From RGIG6374 sp045600965 (GTDB taxonomy: Bacteria; Bacteroidota; Bacteroidia; Bacteroidales; UBA932): a DNA stretch of 37,038 bases. Within the stretch, counting starts at the first letter, position 1; each line of letters opens with the position of its first letter. Made by a program: the position numbers and the translations under genes. Location: assembly GCA_045600965.1 (NCBI GenBank), contig JAZRYW010000035.1, positions 1 to 37,038 on the forward strand. Direction: 5' to 3'. This document shows, piece by piece, positions 1 through 6,999 of the stretch. The notes under the pieces are model-generated. The model was not told the DNA's origin, ran no database searches, and saw only the letters and a program-made list of their open reading frames with translations.

Positions 1-23
1 TTTGCCGGTCTTCCTTTTGCCAT
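1..23 (-). CDS. Start of a gene leaving the left edge (partial)
   Basis: On the minus strand an ATG at 21-23 opens a frame reading MAKGRPA before the window ends. A good Bacteroidetes promoter lies 25 bases upstream (-7 box at 48-55, TTG at 76-78), which is the main reason to believe it is a real start. Seven residues are too few to assign a family; a small basic DNA-binding protein would fit but is only a guess. Confidence 0.4.
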
Positions 24-47
24 CGCCGATCGTTGTATTTAATTGTC

Positions 48-78
48 CAAATATACAATTAAATATCGGGGTTTGCAA
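48..78 (-). promoter_or_regulatory. Bacteroidetes-type promoter with overlapping palindrome
   Basis: Read on the minus strand, TTG (76-78) is followed after 20 bases by TATATTTG (48-55), matching TTG / TAnnTTTG. The -7 box is embedded in an 11-bp perfect inverted repeat (36-46 and 55-65, core ATTTAATTGT / ACAATTAAAT), so a dimeric repressor could bind over it. It would drive the partial gene at 1-23. Confidence 0.5.
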
Positions 79-111
79 GGGTTTAAGGATTTATTTTCAA
101 TGAATTAACAA

Positions 112-843
112 TTAATTGTATAAAAACGTGCAAGACTCAGATGTCAAATCAACAGGCGCCTCCAAATATAGCTCACTGTCGATAATGTCGAATTGCCCAC
201 AGATGCGGTCGAGCGGAAAAGTAGCAACGAATTCAGGATCGTATGCGAAGTTCTTGTCAGCAAGAGGGGTGGAGAGAAGGAACCACCTGTCATTATATTG
301 TTTGAGCTGGTAAGGGTATACGGTATATTCTCTGGTTTCACCCCCGAAAGCAGTATATCTGAAGCGTATGACTTTTTTTCTGGAAATGGCTGTGAAAAGT
401 TGGCCAAGCAGGGAGCCGGGAATTTGGAGCCCTTCGTTTTTGCTGAAGCTGATAATTGGCACTTGGCGAGGTCTTGATTCAAGCTGAAATTTCCTCTTCA
501 ATAAATCAAGTGATGGAAAATTATCAAGACCGTCAAACTGGCCGAGGCTGGACATCACCTCCCTGAGAACCATCTGCTCATCTTCGGTCAGTTTTTTGTA
601 GAAAATCGGCTCACTCTGATCCTTATAACGGACAGTGCCACGCCATCCCTCATTCCGTATGATTTCCTTCCCGAATTCCTCTTCAATGGCCAAAATGTCT
701 TTCTGAATCATACGGAGTGACACATCGCATCCTTCTTGTTTAACAGCTTTGAGAATATCTTCTGTTGTATAGTGGAAATAAGGATCTGAAAGACGTTTGT
801 CAATAATCCTAAACCTCTTCAGCGCATCTTTATTTATTGGCAT
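112..843 (-). pseudogene. WYL-domain transcriptional regulator, C-terminally truncated
   Basis: A 243-residue protein with an N-terminal winged-helix region (about residues 5-65) and a WYL-type ligand-sensing domain (about 140-225, with IRFRYTAFGGE and YPYQLKQYNDRWFLL). WYL regulators usually sense nucleotides or nucleic acid and control phage-defence or stress genes. Bacteroidales members are usually about 320-340 residues with a further C-terminal domain. Here the frame stops soon after the EAPVDL segment, with an unrelated tail (TSESCTFLYN), so roughly 80-90 residues seem to be missing. The start at 843 gives a normal N-terminus (MPINKDALKRF). The truncation and the neighbouring transposase fragment suggest a decayed locus. 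It may still make a DNA-binding protein, so calling it a pseudogene is an inference. Confidence 0.7.
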
Positions 844-899
844 CTTTCTTATTTTTTACCTTAATTCCGCAACATTTTTTGTAAAAGATTGTCAAACGA

Positions 900-923
900 C
901 CTGATAAACAAAGGCTTATCAGG
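900..923. repeat. Inverted repeat hairpin between WYL gene and IS fragment
   Basis: CCTGATAA (900-907) and TTATCAGG (916-923) form a perfect 8-bp inverted repeat with an 8-base loop. It could be part of the left end of the IS1380-type element or a regulatory hairpin. No T-run follows, so it is not a convincing terminator. Confidence 0.4.
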
Positions 924-990
924 CCTTGACAATGTCAGAGATTTCACCTGTCTTAGTGATTGCATTCAAACTTAAGTGTTATTCACTGAC

Positions 991-1848
991 ATGGCGAAAT
1001 TACAGACAAAATCCGACAACATCAACCCTTTCGGCGGTTTATTTGCAATTTTCAAGACATTCGACAAGTCCGGTGTGCGGAATGTCATCGACAGGACTCT
1101 CGAGCCTTGCGGTACGCTTCTCGCTTTCAGCTACGGCGACATCTTCGCATCGCTGCTCGATTGCTACCTCACGGGAGGTGACTGCATAGAGGATGTTATG
1201 GACATCAAGCCGTTCTGGGACGGCCATGGCATCAGAATAGCAAGCTCGGATACTATAGAGCAAGCCCTGCGCAAGCTCAGCGAGGATAACACCAGTCACA
1301 GCATCGAGTCAGTAAAGACATACAAGTTCAATGTCGCATCCAACATGAACTCTCTGATGCTCAAGTGTCTGAAGGCCACGGGACAACTCAACCCCGGCGA
1401 CTGCATAGACATTGACTTCGACCACCAGTTCATACCAGCCGGCAAAAAGGACGCCGGGTACTCGTACAAGAATGCGTTTGGCTACTTCCCGGGAGTGGCA
1501 TCGGTGGGAGGCATTATTGTCGGCCTCGAGAACAGGGACGGCAACACCAATGTCAAGTTCCATCAGAAGGATACGCTGGAGCGCATCTTCGGCAGGCTGG
1601 AAAGCGAAGCAAGGGTGCTCGTGCGCAAGTTCGTCACCGTACCCGCAAAATGGACACGCTCGACAAGGATGGATGTGCTCACGCTGTACACCAAACGGCA
1701 AATCTACCTCAGCCTCTGCGGCCATATGCGATGCCAGGTGATTTTTTCTTTCCGGGCTTTCCGGCCATCCGGCTCTATCCAGCCCAAATTATGGCTACAG
1801 TTCCGACTATGGCCTATGCTTTTGTCCCGGCTCAGATTCAGGCTTTAG
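991..1848 (+). pseudogene. IS1380-family transposase, 3' part lost
   Basis: From MAKLQTKSDNINPFGG to about RVLVRKF (base ~1632) the frame matches the N-terminal half of IS1380-family DDE transposases. It includes the first catalytic Asp region (CIDIDFDHQFIPAG) and the GYFPGVASVGG and VKFHQKDTLERIF segments. Full-length members have about 420-440 residues. After about residue 215 the sequence no longer looks like the family, and from about 1712 the DNA is a copy of the 58-bp repeat found elsewhere in this window. The frame then runs through low-complexity repeat DNA to a chance stop at 1848. The catalytic core is incomplete, so this is almost certainly inactive. The MAKLQ start (991) is preferred over the upstream ATG at 976 because family members begin this way. 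Confidence 0.8.
1712..1740 (+). repeat. 58-bp repeat, partial copy A
   Basis: The last 29 bases of the 58-bp repeat (CCTCTG...GGCCATATGCG...GCCAGGTG), joined directly to the truncated transposase, followed by the same T-rich, CTTTCC tail as copy C. The expected first half (1683-1711) is not recognisable. Confidence 0.75.
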
Positions 1849-1990
1849 CTCTGGCTCAGGCATAAGCCCCAACCATAGTCCCAGTCCTGCCCCAAACCGA
1901 TTCCGTCTATTGTCCTGGTCCCGAAACTGGACTGGCTATCAACCATCTCTGACTTGGCTCTATCCTTGTTCTGATCACGGCCTGGGCTAA
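1741..1990 (+). repeat. Degenerate 6-bp-period repeat tract (left)
   Basis: About 250 bases built from loosely conserved hexamers such as GGCTCT, CTATGG, CTCTGG, CTCAGG and CCCCAA (roughly YYNNRG at 6-base spacing). There is no convincing gene: frames crossing it encode only dipeptide-like low-complexity sequence. A tract of the same style, reverse-complemented, lies at 36780-36925 and stands in the same order relative to the 58-bp repeats. Confidence 0.6.
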
Positions 1991-1999
1991 ACCGAAATT

Positions 2000-2057
2000 C
2001 ACCTGGCGCGACTCCCCTTGTCCTAGATGCCTCTGGGGCCATATGCGATGCCAGGTG
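2000..2057 (+). repeat. 58-bp repeat, copy B
   Basis: The unit begins CACCTGGC and ends GCCAGGTG, an 8-bp perfect terminal inverted repeat. It is preceded by AAACCGAAATT and separated from copy C by 15 bases (2058-2072). Interior landmarks are CCCCTTGTCC and GGCCATATGCG. Confidence 0.85.
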
Positions 2058-2072
2058 AACAAAATTTGCCAC

Positions 2073-2130
2073 CACCTGGCGCGATACCCCTTGTCCCAAG
2101 TGCCTCTAGGACCATATGCGATGCCAGGTG
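2073..2130 (+). repeat. 58-bp repeat, copy C
   Basis: Exactly 58 bases like copy B, with the same CACCTGGC / GCCAGGTG ends and CCCCTTGTCC and CCATATGCG landmarks. It is followed by ATTTTTGCTTTCC. Copies B and C with their 15-base linker match 36596-36668 and flanks in reverse complement with few differences. Confidence 0.85.
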
Positions 2131-2169
2131 ATTTTTGCTTTCCACCCTCGTCTCTGAAAAACTCCTTCT

Positions 2170-2440
2170 CAAATTCTGAAACTTGCCAAAACTTTTCCAG
2201 GACATTCCCAAGAAAATTCCGAAGTATTGTTGGGATGTCGCAGGGATGCCGCTGGAATGTTACTGGAGCATTGCTGGATCTTTTTCGAGAAAATGCCGGA
2301 GCATTACCAAAAGAATCTCCCGGAGTGCTGCCGGAGCTATTCCGAGAAGACTTCGGAGTGATGCCGGGATATTGCTGGAGCAGCGCCAGGATGTTGACGG
2401 ACTGCTGTTGAAACTTTTCCAAAAGATGTCGGAGACAGAA
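2170..2440 (+). repeat. Degenerate repeat tract of about 12-base period
   Basis: No gene is evident. The stretch is made of drifting copies of a motif like ATTGCTGGAGC / AATGCCGGAGC / GATGCCGGGAT, spaced by about 12 bases, with AAACTTTTCC near both ends. All frames give low-complexity peptides without a family resemblance. I read it as decayed tandem-repeat DNA. Confidence 0.5.
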
Positions 2441-2477
2441 AATAGATAGACCGGAGCCGGAGCCAAATGGCCAAAGG

Positions 2478-2503
2478 CCAGAGAGACAAGCCAGAGAGAC
2501 AAA
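2478..2503 (+). repeat. 13-bp tandem duplication
   Basis: CCAGAGAGACAAG (2478-2490) is followed directly by CCAGAGAGACAAA (2491-2503). More degenerate CCAGA/CCGGA pieces continue to about 2530. It belongs to the repeat-rich block that ends just after the trkA stop codon. Confidence 0.6.
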
Positions 2504-2531
2504 CCAAAAGCCAGACCGGAGACAAGCCGGC

Positions 2532-2546
2532 CGGCCCTCCGGGCCG
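2532..2546 (-). terminator. GC-rich hairpin after trkA (weak terminator)
   Basis: CGGCCC (2532-2537), loop TCC, GGGCCG (2541-2546): a 6-bp GC-only stem three bases beyond the trkA stop codon. There is no T-run after it on the minus strand, so factor-independent termination is uncertain. Confidence 0.35.
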
Positions 2547-2548
2547 CT

Positions 2549-3901
2549 TTACAGGAACAGTTTGTCGAGGTTCTTGAGGTCGTTCGAGAGGGTGAACACC
2601 ACCACGTGGTCGTAGGGCTTGATGATGCTTTCGCCGTCCGTCAGGCTGCCTTCGTTGCCACGGATTACACCGCCGATTATCGACGTTTCGGGTATACCCC
2701 TGACATCCTTCAAAGGCGCCTTTGTGACGGGGCTGCCGGGACGTGCGATGTATTCCAGGGCGTAGGCGTTGGTACCGTTGAGTATCTTCACGGCGCTGAC
2801 ATTGGTGCTCAGGGTGAGCCTTGCCACACGGCTTGCAGTGATGAGTTTCTTGTTGATGAAGGCGTCGATGCCGAGTTCCTCGGCCATCTGGATGTAGCCT
2901 ATGTTCTCCACTTCGGCCACAATCTTGGGAACGCCCAGTTTCTTGGCCGCAAGGCAGGCCATAATGTTGGTCTCGTTGCTGGAAGTGACTGCCACGAATG
3001 CGTCGATACCGTCTGCAACCGCATCGGAGAGGAAATCCGTGTTCTTCCCGTCGCTGTTGATGACCACTGCCTTTGAAAGTTTTTCGGAAAGATACCGGCA
3101 CCTTTCCTCGCGGGGCTCGACTATGGTCACCTTTTCGGCGAGGTTCTCTATCCTCTCGGCGAGGAATTCGCCTATGCGGCCGCCGCCGAGTATCAGCACG
3201 CGCTGTATGTCGAGAGCCTCCTGACCGGACTCCTCCACCGCCAGATTGACATCACCCGGATGGGTCAGGACATAGACCTGGTCGTGAAGGCGGATGGTGA
3301 TATCCTCCCTGGCTATCATAGTCTGCTCGCCGCGTTCCACGGCAAGCACCTTGAAGGGGAAGGAATCGCCCTTGCGTGACATCTCGCCGATGGTTTTGCC
3401 GATGAGCCCGGATGTTTCGGATATGCGGAGCACCACCATCCGCAGACGGCCGTTGTAGAAGTCGGCTATCTCGCTCGTGCCGGACTGGTGCAGCACGTTG
3501 TATATCTCTTCGGATGCAATCTTTTCGGGATAGAACAGCAGGTCGATGCCCACGTTGGTGAAGCAGGTGCGGTTGCCGTAGTCGAGGTATTCGTCGTTGT
3601 TGATGCGCGCCACAGCCCTCTTGGCACCCAACTGCTTGGCAAGCAGGGAACTTACGATGTTGACGTTCTGGTCTGCGGAAGGCGACACGCCGACGAAAAG
3701 GTCGGCATTCCTGACTCCCGCCTCCTGCAGCACGGCGAAGGAGGTGCAGTCCCCCTCGATGGTGCGCACGTCGGCATATTTCTCAAGCGGTGACAGACGG
3801 TCACGGTCGGTGTCGATCACTGTCAGGTCGTGGGGACCGTTGCCAAGCATCTTTGCGAGATGGCTTCCGACTTCGCCGGCGCCTGCGATAACTATCTTCA
3901 T
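2549..3901 (-). CDS. trkA: Trk potassium uptake regulatory protein TrkA
   Basis: A 450-residue cytoplasmic NAD(H)-binding regulator of TrkH/TrkG-type potassium channels. It has the duplicated layout of the family: RCK-N domain 1 with a Rossmann glycine motif near the start (IAGAGEVGSHLAKML), RCK-C 1, then a second RCK-N (VLILGGGRIGEFLAERI) and RCK-C 2. The start at 3901 (MKIVIAGAGEVG) is the family start; in-frame codons further upstream lie inside folE's 3' end. The gene sits 17 bases downstream of folE and is probably co-transcribed. Its usual partner trkH is not present; instead the gene is followed within a few bases by repeat DNA and a broken IS. The partner may be elsewhere or have been separated by rearrangement. 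Confidence 0.95.
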   Translation of the reverse strand: MKIVIAGAGEVGSHLAKMLGNGPHDLTVIDTDRDRLSPLEKYADVRTIEGDCTSFAVLQEAGVRNADLFVGVSPSADQNVNIVSSLLAKQLGAKRAVARINNDEYLDYGNRTCFTNVGIDLLFYPEKIASEEIYNVLHQSGTSEIADFYNGRLRMVVLRISETSGLIGKTIGEMSRKGDSFPFKVLAVERGEQTMIAREDITIRLHDQVYVLTHPGDVNLAVEESGQEALDIQRVLILGGGRIGEFLAERIENLAEKVTIVEPREERCRYLSEKLSKAVVINSDGKNTDFLSDAVADGIDAFVAVTSSNETNIMACLAAKKLGVPKIVAEVENIGYIQMAEELGIDAFINKKLITASRVARLTLSTNVSAVKILNGTNAYALEYIARPGSPVTKAPLKDVRGIPETSIIGGVIRGNEGSLTDGESIIKPYDHVVVFTLSNDLKNLDKLFL

Positions 3902-3918
3902 AAGGCAAAATCTTAGGG

Positions 3919-4521
3919 TTATTGGTGCATATCGTGGGAGATAAGGTTGAGGAACTCGTTGCGGGTGCGCTCGTCCTTGAGAAAGATGCCGGTGAAGGCG
4001 GAAGTGGTGGTGACGCTGTTCTGCTTCTGCACGCCGCGTATCTGCATACACATATGCGCCGCCTCAATGACCACTGCAACTCCCAGAGGATCAAGCGTTT
4101 CCTGGATACAGTCCCGTATCTGCACGGTCAGGCGCTCCTGCACCTGGAGCCTGCGGGCGAAAGTCTCCACCACCCTTGCAATCTTGCTCAGGCCGGTGAT
4201 CCTGCCGTTGGGGATGTATGCCACGTGGGCCTTGCCGTAGAAGGGCAGAAGGTGGTGTTCGCACATCGAGTAGAGTTCGATGTCCTTGACGAGCACTATC
4301 TGACGGTAGTCCTCTTCGAACATTGCGCTGCGAAGGATCTCCGCGCCGTCCTCCCCGTAACCCTTGGTAAGGAACTGCATCGACCTGGCCACACGGGAGG
4401 GCGTCTTCAGAAGGCCTTCCCGCCGGGAATCCTCGCCCAGGAGTTCGAGAATGCGCCTGTAGTGAGAAGCCAGCTCCTCTGTTGTCCTTTCGTCGAAAAG
4501 CTCTTCCTTTGAGTATGCCAT
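3919..4521 (-). CDS. folE: GTP cyclohydrolase I
   Basis: A 200-residue homodecameric enzyme that converts GTP to 7,8-dihydroneopterin triphosphate, the first step of folate (and queuosine-type) pterin synthesis. Hallmarks are REGLLKTPSRVARSM, the zinc-site CEHHLLPFYGKAHVAYIP (Cys and two His), the catalytic region GLSKIARVVETFARRLQVQERL, and C-terminal AAHMCMQIRGVQKQNSVTTTSAF with the third zinc cysteine. Start choice: ATG at 4542 would add seven residues (MVQVSTH). ATG at 4521 (MAYSKEEL) is preferred because a possible -7 box (TATAATTG) lies only about 13 bases before 4542, leaving almost no leader for the longer form. trkA follows 17 bases downstream. Confidence 0.95.
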   Translation of the reverse strand: MAYSKEELFDERTTEELASHYRRILELLGEDSRREGLLKTPSRVARSMQFLTKGYGEDGAEILRSAMFEEDYRQIVLVKDIELYSMCEHHLLPFYGKAHVAYIPNGRITGLSKIARVVETFARRLQVQERLTVQIRDCIQETLDPLGVAVVIEAAHMCMQIRGVQKQNSVTTTSAFTGIFLKDERTRNEFLNLISHDMHQ

Positions 4522-4591
4522 ATGAGTCGAAACTTGAACCATTTATTGGACAATTATAGCAATTATATTTCAAATCGTTCCAAAGAATAGT

Positions 4592-4599
4592 TAATTTTG
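4592..4599 (+). promoter_or_regulatory. Promoter -7 box for the ABC-pduO-galE run
   Basis: TAATTTTG matches TAnnTTTG. A TTTC at 4568-4571, about 20 bases upstream, is a weak -33 box. It would give a leader of roughly 60 bases before the ATG at 4667. Confidence 0.45.
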
Positions 4600-4666
4600 C
4601 CTGCAGATGATGCTGATATGGCCGGGTCGTGAGGGTAGAAACGACTAGACCGAATGAATAAACCGT

Positions 4667-5389
4667 ATGAAAAAGGAGATCATCAGCATCAAGGGAGTCG
4701 ACAAGCTCTACAGGGTGGGCGGCCAGAGTGTCGCGGCCCTGAAAAATGTCAGTTTGACAATTTGTGAAAACGAATACGTGGCCATTATGGGCCCCTCGGG
4801 GAGCGGCAAGTCCACAATGATGAACATTCTGGGATGTCTGGACACGCCCACCTGCGGGGAATATCTGCTGGACGGGGAGGATGTGTCCGGGATGGACGAC
4901 GACCGTCTGGCGCAGATACGCAACCGTCGCATAGGATTCGTCTTCCAGGCCTTCAACCTGCTGCCCCGCAGCACCGCTCTGGAGAACGTTGCGCTGCCGC
5001 TGCTCTATGCGGGAGCAGGGCGCGCCGAAAGATTGGGCAGGGCGGAAGATGCGCTTCGGAAGGTAGGCCTCGGCGAAAGGCTCAACCATCGTCCCAACGA
5101 ACTGTCCGGAGGGCAGAAGCAGCGTGTGGCGGTGGCCCGCGCGCTTGTCAACAACCCGTCGATAGTGCTCGCCGACGAGCCTACAGGCAATCTTGACACA
5201 GCGACTTCGCTGGAGATAATGGCACTGTTCGAGGAGATTCACCGCTCGGGCGGAACAATAATACTTATCACGCACGAGGAGGATATCGCACAATATGCCC
5301 GACGCATAGTCCGTCTTCGCGACGGAACGATAGAATCCGACTGCAGGAACGAAAGATATAATGAAGATCTATACCAGGACAGGGGATGA
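4667..5389 (+). CDS. ABC transporter ATP-binding protein, MacB/LolD type
   Basis: A 240-residue ATPase of the MacB/LolD/FtsE group, which powers export or lipoprotein release through a separate permease rather than classic import. Walker A is GPSGSGKS (about residues 42-49), the Q-loop is FVFQAFNLLP, the ABC signature is LSGGQKQRVAVARAL, Walker B is IVLADEPTGNLD (the TGNLD form typical of this group), and the H-loop is ILITHE. No FtsX/MacB permease gene is adjacent. Its last 29 bases overlap the start of the cobalamin adenosyltransferase gene, so the two are probably translationally coupled. The substrate cannot be told from the sequence. Confidence 0.9.
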   Translation: MKKEIISIKGVDKLYRVGGQSVAALKNVSLTICENEYVAIMGPSGSGKSTMMNILGCLDTPTCGEYLLDGEDVSGMDDDRLAQIRNRRIGFVFQAFNLLPRSTALENVALPLLYAGAGRAERLGRAEDALRKVGLGERLNHRPNELSGGQKQRVAVARALVNNPSIVLADEPTGNLDTATSLEIMALFEEIHRSGGTIILITHEEDIAQYARRIVRLRDGTIESDCRNERYNEDLYQDRG

Positions 5390-5930
5390 GGGCGAAACCT
5401 CCCTCGTGGGAGGCAGCCGCGTATCGAAGGCAAGCTCCCGCGTGAACGCATACGGCGATGTGGACGAACTGATCTCGTGCATAGGGCTGCTCCGCGCATC
5501 CATACAGAAGGAGGTCGCTCTCGGCGACGCTCCCGAATCGTATGTCAGGGCCGACGGCTCCCTGCTCCGCATACAGGGCCAGCTGATGGAGGCGGCATCT
5601 CACCTTGCAGCCGACCACAGCGTGCCCAAGCTCAAACCTTTCGATCCCGAATACACCGGTCAGCTGGAGGCGGAGATAGACCTTATGAGCGAAACCCTTC
5701 CCCAGAACCGCTATTTCGTTCTTCCTGCAGGCCCCGTTGCCGCCGCGCACTGCAACTTGGCCCGCACCGTCTGCCGCCGTGCCGAGCGCAGCGCGATTGC
5801 GATTGAAAACCGTGGCGGGCAGGATGAACTTGCAATAAAATACCTCAACCGTCTTTCTGACTACCTCTTCACCCTGGCCCGCAAATTATGCATCGATGCC
5901 TCAGCGGCTGAGGAATACTGGATACCGTAA
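5361..5930 (+). CDS. ATP:cob(I)alamin adenosyltransferase, PduO/MMAB type
   Basis: A 189-residue enzyme that transfers adenosyl from ATP to cob(I)alamin, giving coenzyme B12. The N-terminal ATP-binding motif (YTRTGDEGETSLVGG), GDVDELISCIG, the RTVCRRAERS arginine motif and C-terminal LNRLSDYLFTLAR are all present, as in PduO-type trimeric enzymes. It overlaps the ABC ATPase by 29 bases and shares one base with galE (TAATG). A corrinoid methyltransfer operon lies about 1.1 kb away on the other strand. Those enzymes use methyl- rather than adenosylcobamide, so the proximity may reflect general B12 handling and not a direct link. Confidence 0.93.
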   Translation: MKIYTRTGDEGETSLVGGSRVSKASSRVNAYGDVDELISCIGLLRASIQKEVALGDAPESYVRADGSLLRIQGQLMEAASHLAADHSVPKLKPFDPEYTGQLEAEIDLMSETLPQNRYFVLPAGPVAAAHCNLARTVCRRAERSAIAIENRGGQDELAIKYLNRLSDYLFTLARKLCIDASAAEEYWIP

Positions 5931-6940
5931 TGAAAATACTGGTCACCGGGGGAGCGGGGTTTATCGGCTCCCATACTCTTGTCGAACTGTTCGCCGCCGG
6001 ACACGATGCCGTGGTGGTGGACAACCTGTCCAACTCAAGCCCCGTGGCGCTGGAAAGGGTGGAGCGCATAACCGGCCGAAGGATACCTTTCTACAAGGCG
6101 GACATTCTTGACAGGCCCGCCCTGGAGGCCGTCTTTTCCGAACACAGCTTCGACGCCTGCATCCATTTTGCCGGCCTGAAGGCTGTCGGAGAGTCCGTCG
6201 CGAAGCCCTGGGAATATTATCACAACAACATTTCCGGCACCCTTGTACTGCTCGACGTTATGCGCCGTAACGGGTGCAGGAACATCATATTCTCCTCATC
6301 CGCCACAGTTTACGGCAATCCTGACGTGGTGCCTGTCACCGAGGGCTGTCCAAGAGGCGAATGCACCAATCCCTACGGCCGCACGAAAAGCGTCCTGGAG
6401 CAGGTGCTGACCGACATACAGGCCGCAGACCCTTCGTGGAATATGGTGCTGCTGCGATATTTCAACCCGGTAGGAGCCCATCCGAGCGGCCTTATCGGTG
6501 AGAATCCCAACGGTACGCCGAACAACCTGATGCCCTACATCACCCAGGTGGCTGTGGGCAGGAGGCCCTTCCTCGGAGTGTTCGGTGACGATTACGACAC
6601 CCCCGACGGTACGGGCGTGAGGGACTACATCCACGTGATGGACCTTGCCTCCGGTCACGTAAAGGCTCTTCAGGCCATCTCCGGCAGTTGCGGCCTTGCC
6701 GTCTACAACCTCGGCACAGGACAGGGCTGCTCGGTGCTGGATATGGTGAAGGCCTTTGAGAAGGCCAACTCAGTGAAGATTCCCTATAAGATCCTGCCCC
6801 GGCGTGAGGGCGACGTTGCGGCCTGCTTCTCGGATCCTTCCAAGGCATTGCGCGAACTTGGCTGGAAGGCGGTCCACAGCATAGAGGATATGTGCCGCGA
6901 TTCGTGGAACTGGCAGAGAAACAATCCGGAAGGTTTCTAA
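5930..6940 (+). CDS. galE: UDP-glucose 4-epimerase
   Basis: A 336-residue extended short-chain dehydrogenase interconverting UDP-glucose and UDP-galactose in the cytoplasm. The NAD-binding motif VTGGAGFIGSH is at the N-terminus, the catalytic Ser region is SSSATVYG, and the YxxxK motif is PYGRTK. The region NLMPYITQVAVGRRPFLGVFGDDYDTPDGTGVRDYIHVMDLA is typical GalE. The C-terminal half carries the substrate-binding RREGDVAACFSDPSKA. Length is normal. ATG overlaps the upstream stop by one base, so the gene is the third of a three-gene run. Confidence 0.96.
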   Translation: MKILVTGGAGFIGSHTLVELFAAGHDAVVVDNLSNSSPVALERVERITGRRIPFYKADILDRPALEAVFSEHSFDACIHFAGLKAVGESVAKPWEYYHNNISGTLVLLDVMRRNGCRNIIFSSSATVYGNPDVVPVTEGCPRGECTNPYGRTKSVLEQVLTDIQAADPSWNMVLLRYFNPVGAHPSGLIGENPNGTPNNLMPYITQVAVGRRPFLGVFGDDYDTPDGTGVRDYIHVMDLASGHVKALQAISGSCGLAVYNLGTGQGCSVLDMVKAFEKANSVKIPYKILPRREGDVAACFSDPSKALRELGWKAVHSIEDMCRDSWNWQRNNPEGF

Positions 6941-6953
6941 TTATCAAGACAGT

Positions 6954-6977
6954 CGCCTGTATCCTTGTCTACAGGCG
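6954..6977. terminator. Hairpin between convergent galE and the methyltransferase operon
   Basis: CGCCTGTA (6954-6961) and TACAGGCG (6970-6977) form a perfect 8-bp stem with an 8-base loop, in the 59-bp gap between two convergent stop codons. No T-run follows on either strand, but its position suits a shared terminator. Confidence 0.5.
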
Positions 6978-6999
6978 TCGGCCCCGGAGTAAGGGCCCC

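Noticed and set aside
1907..2422. Minus-strand open frame of 171 codons in the left repeat block
   Set aside because: It consists of repeat-derived low-complexity sequence with no domain, no promoter and no homology I recognise.
2600..3100. Plus-strand open frames across trkA, and many similar antisense frames across leuS, M13, M3 and others
   Set aside because: These are frame shadows of GC-rich coding genes; the sense-strand proteins have clear family motifs and the antisense ones have none.
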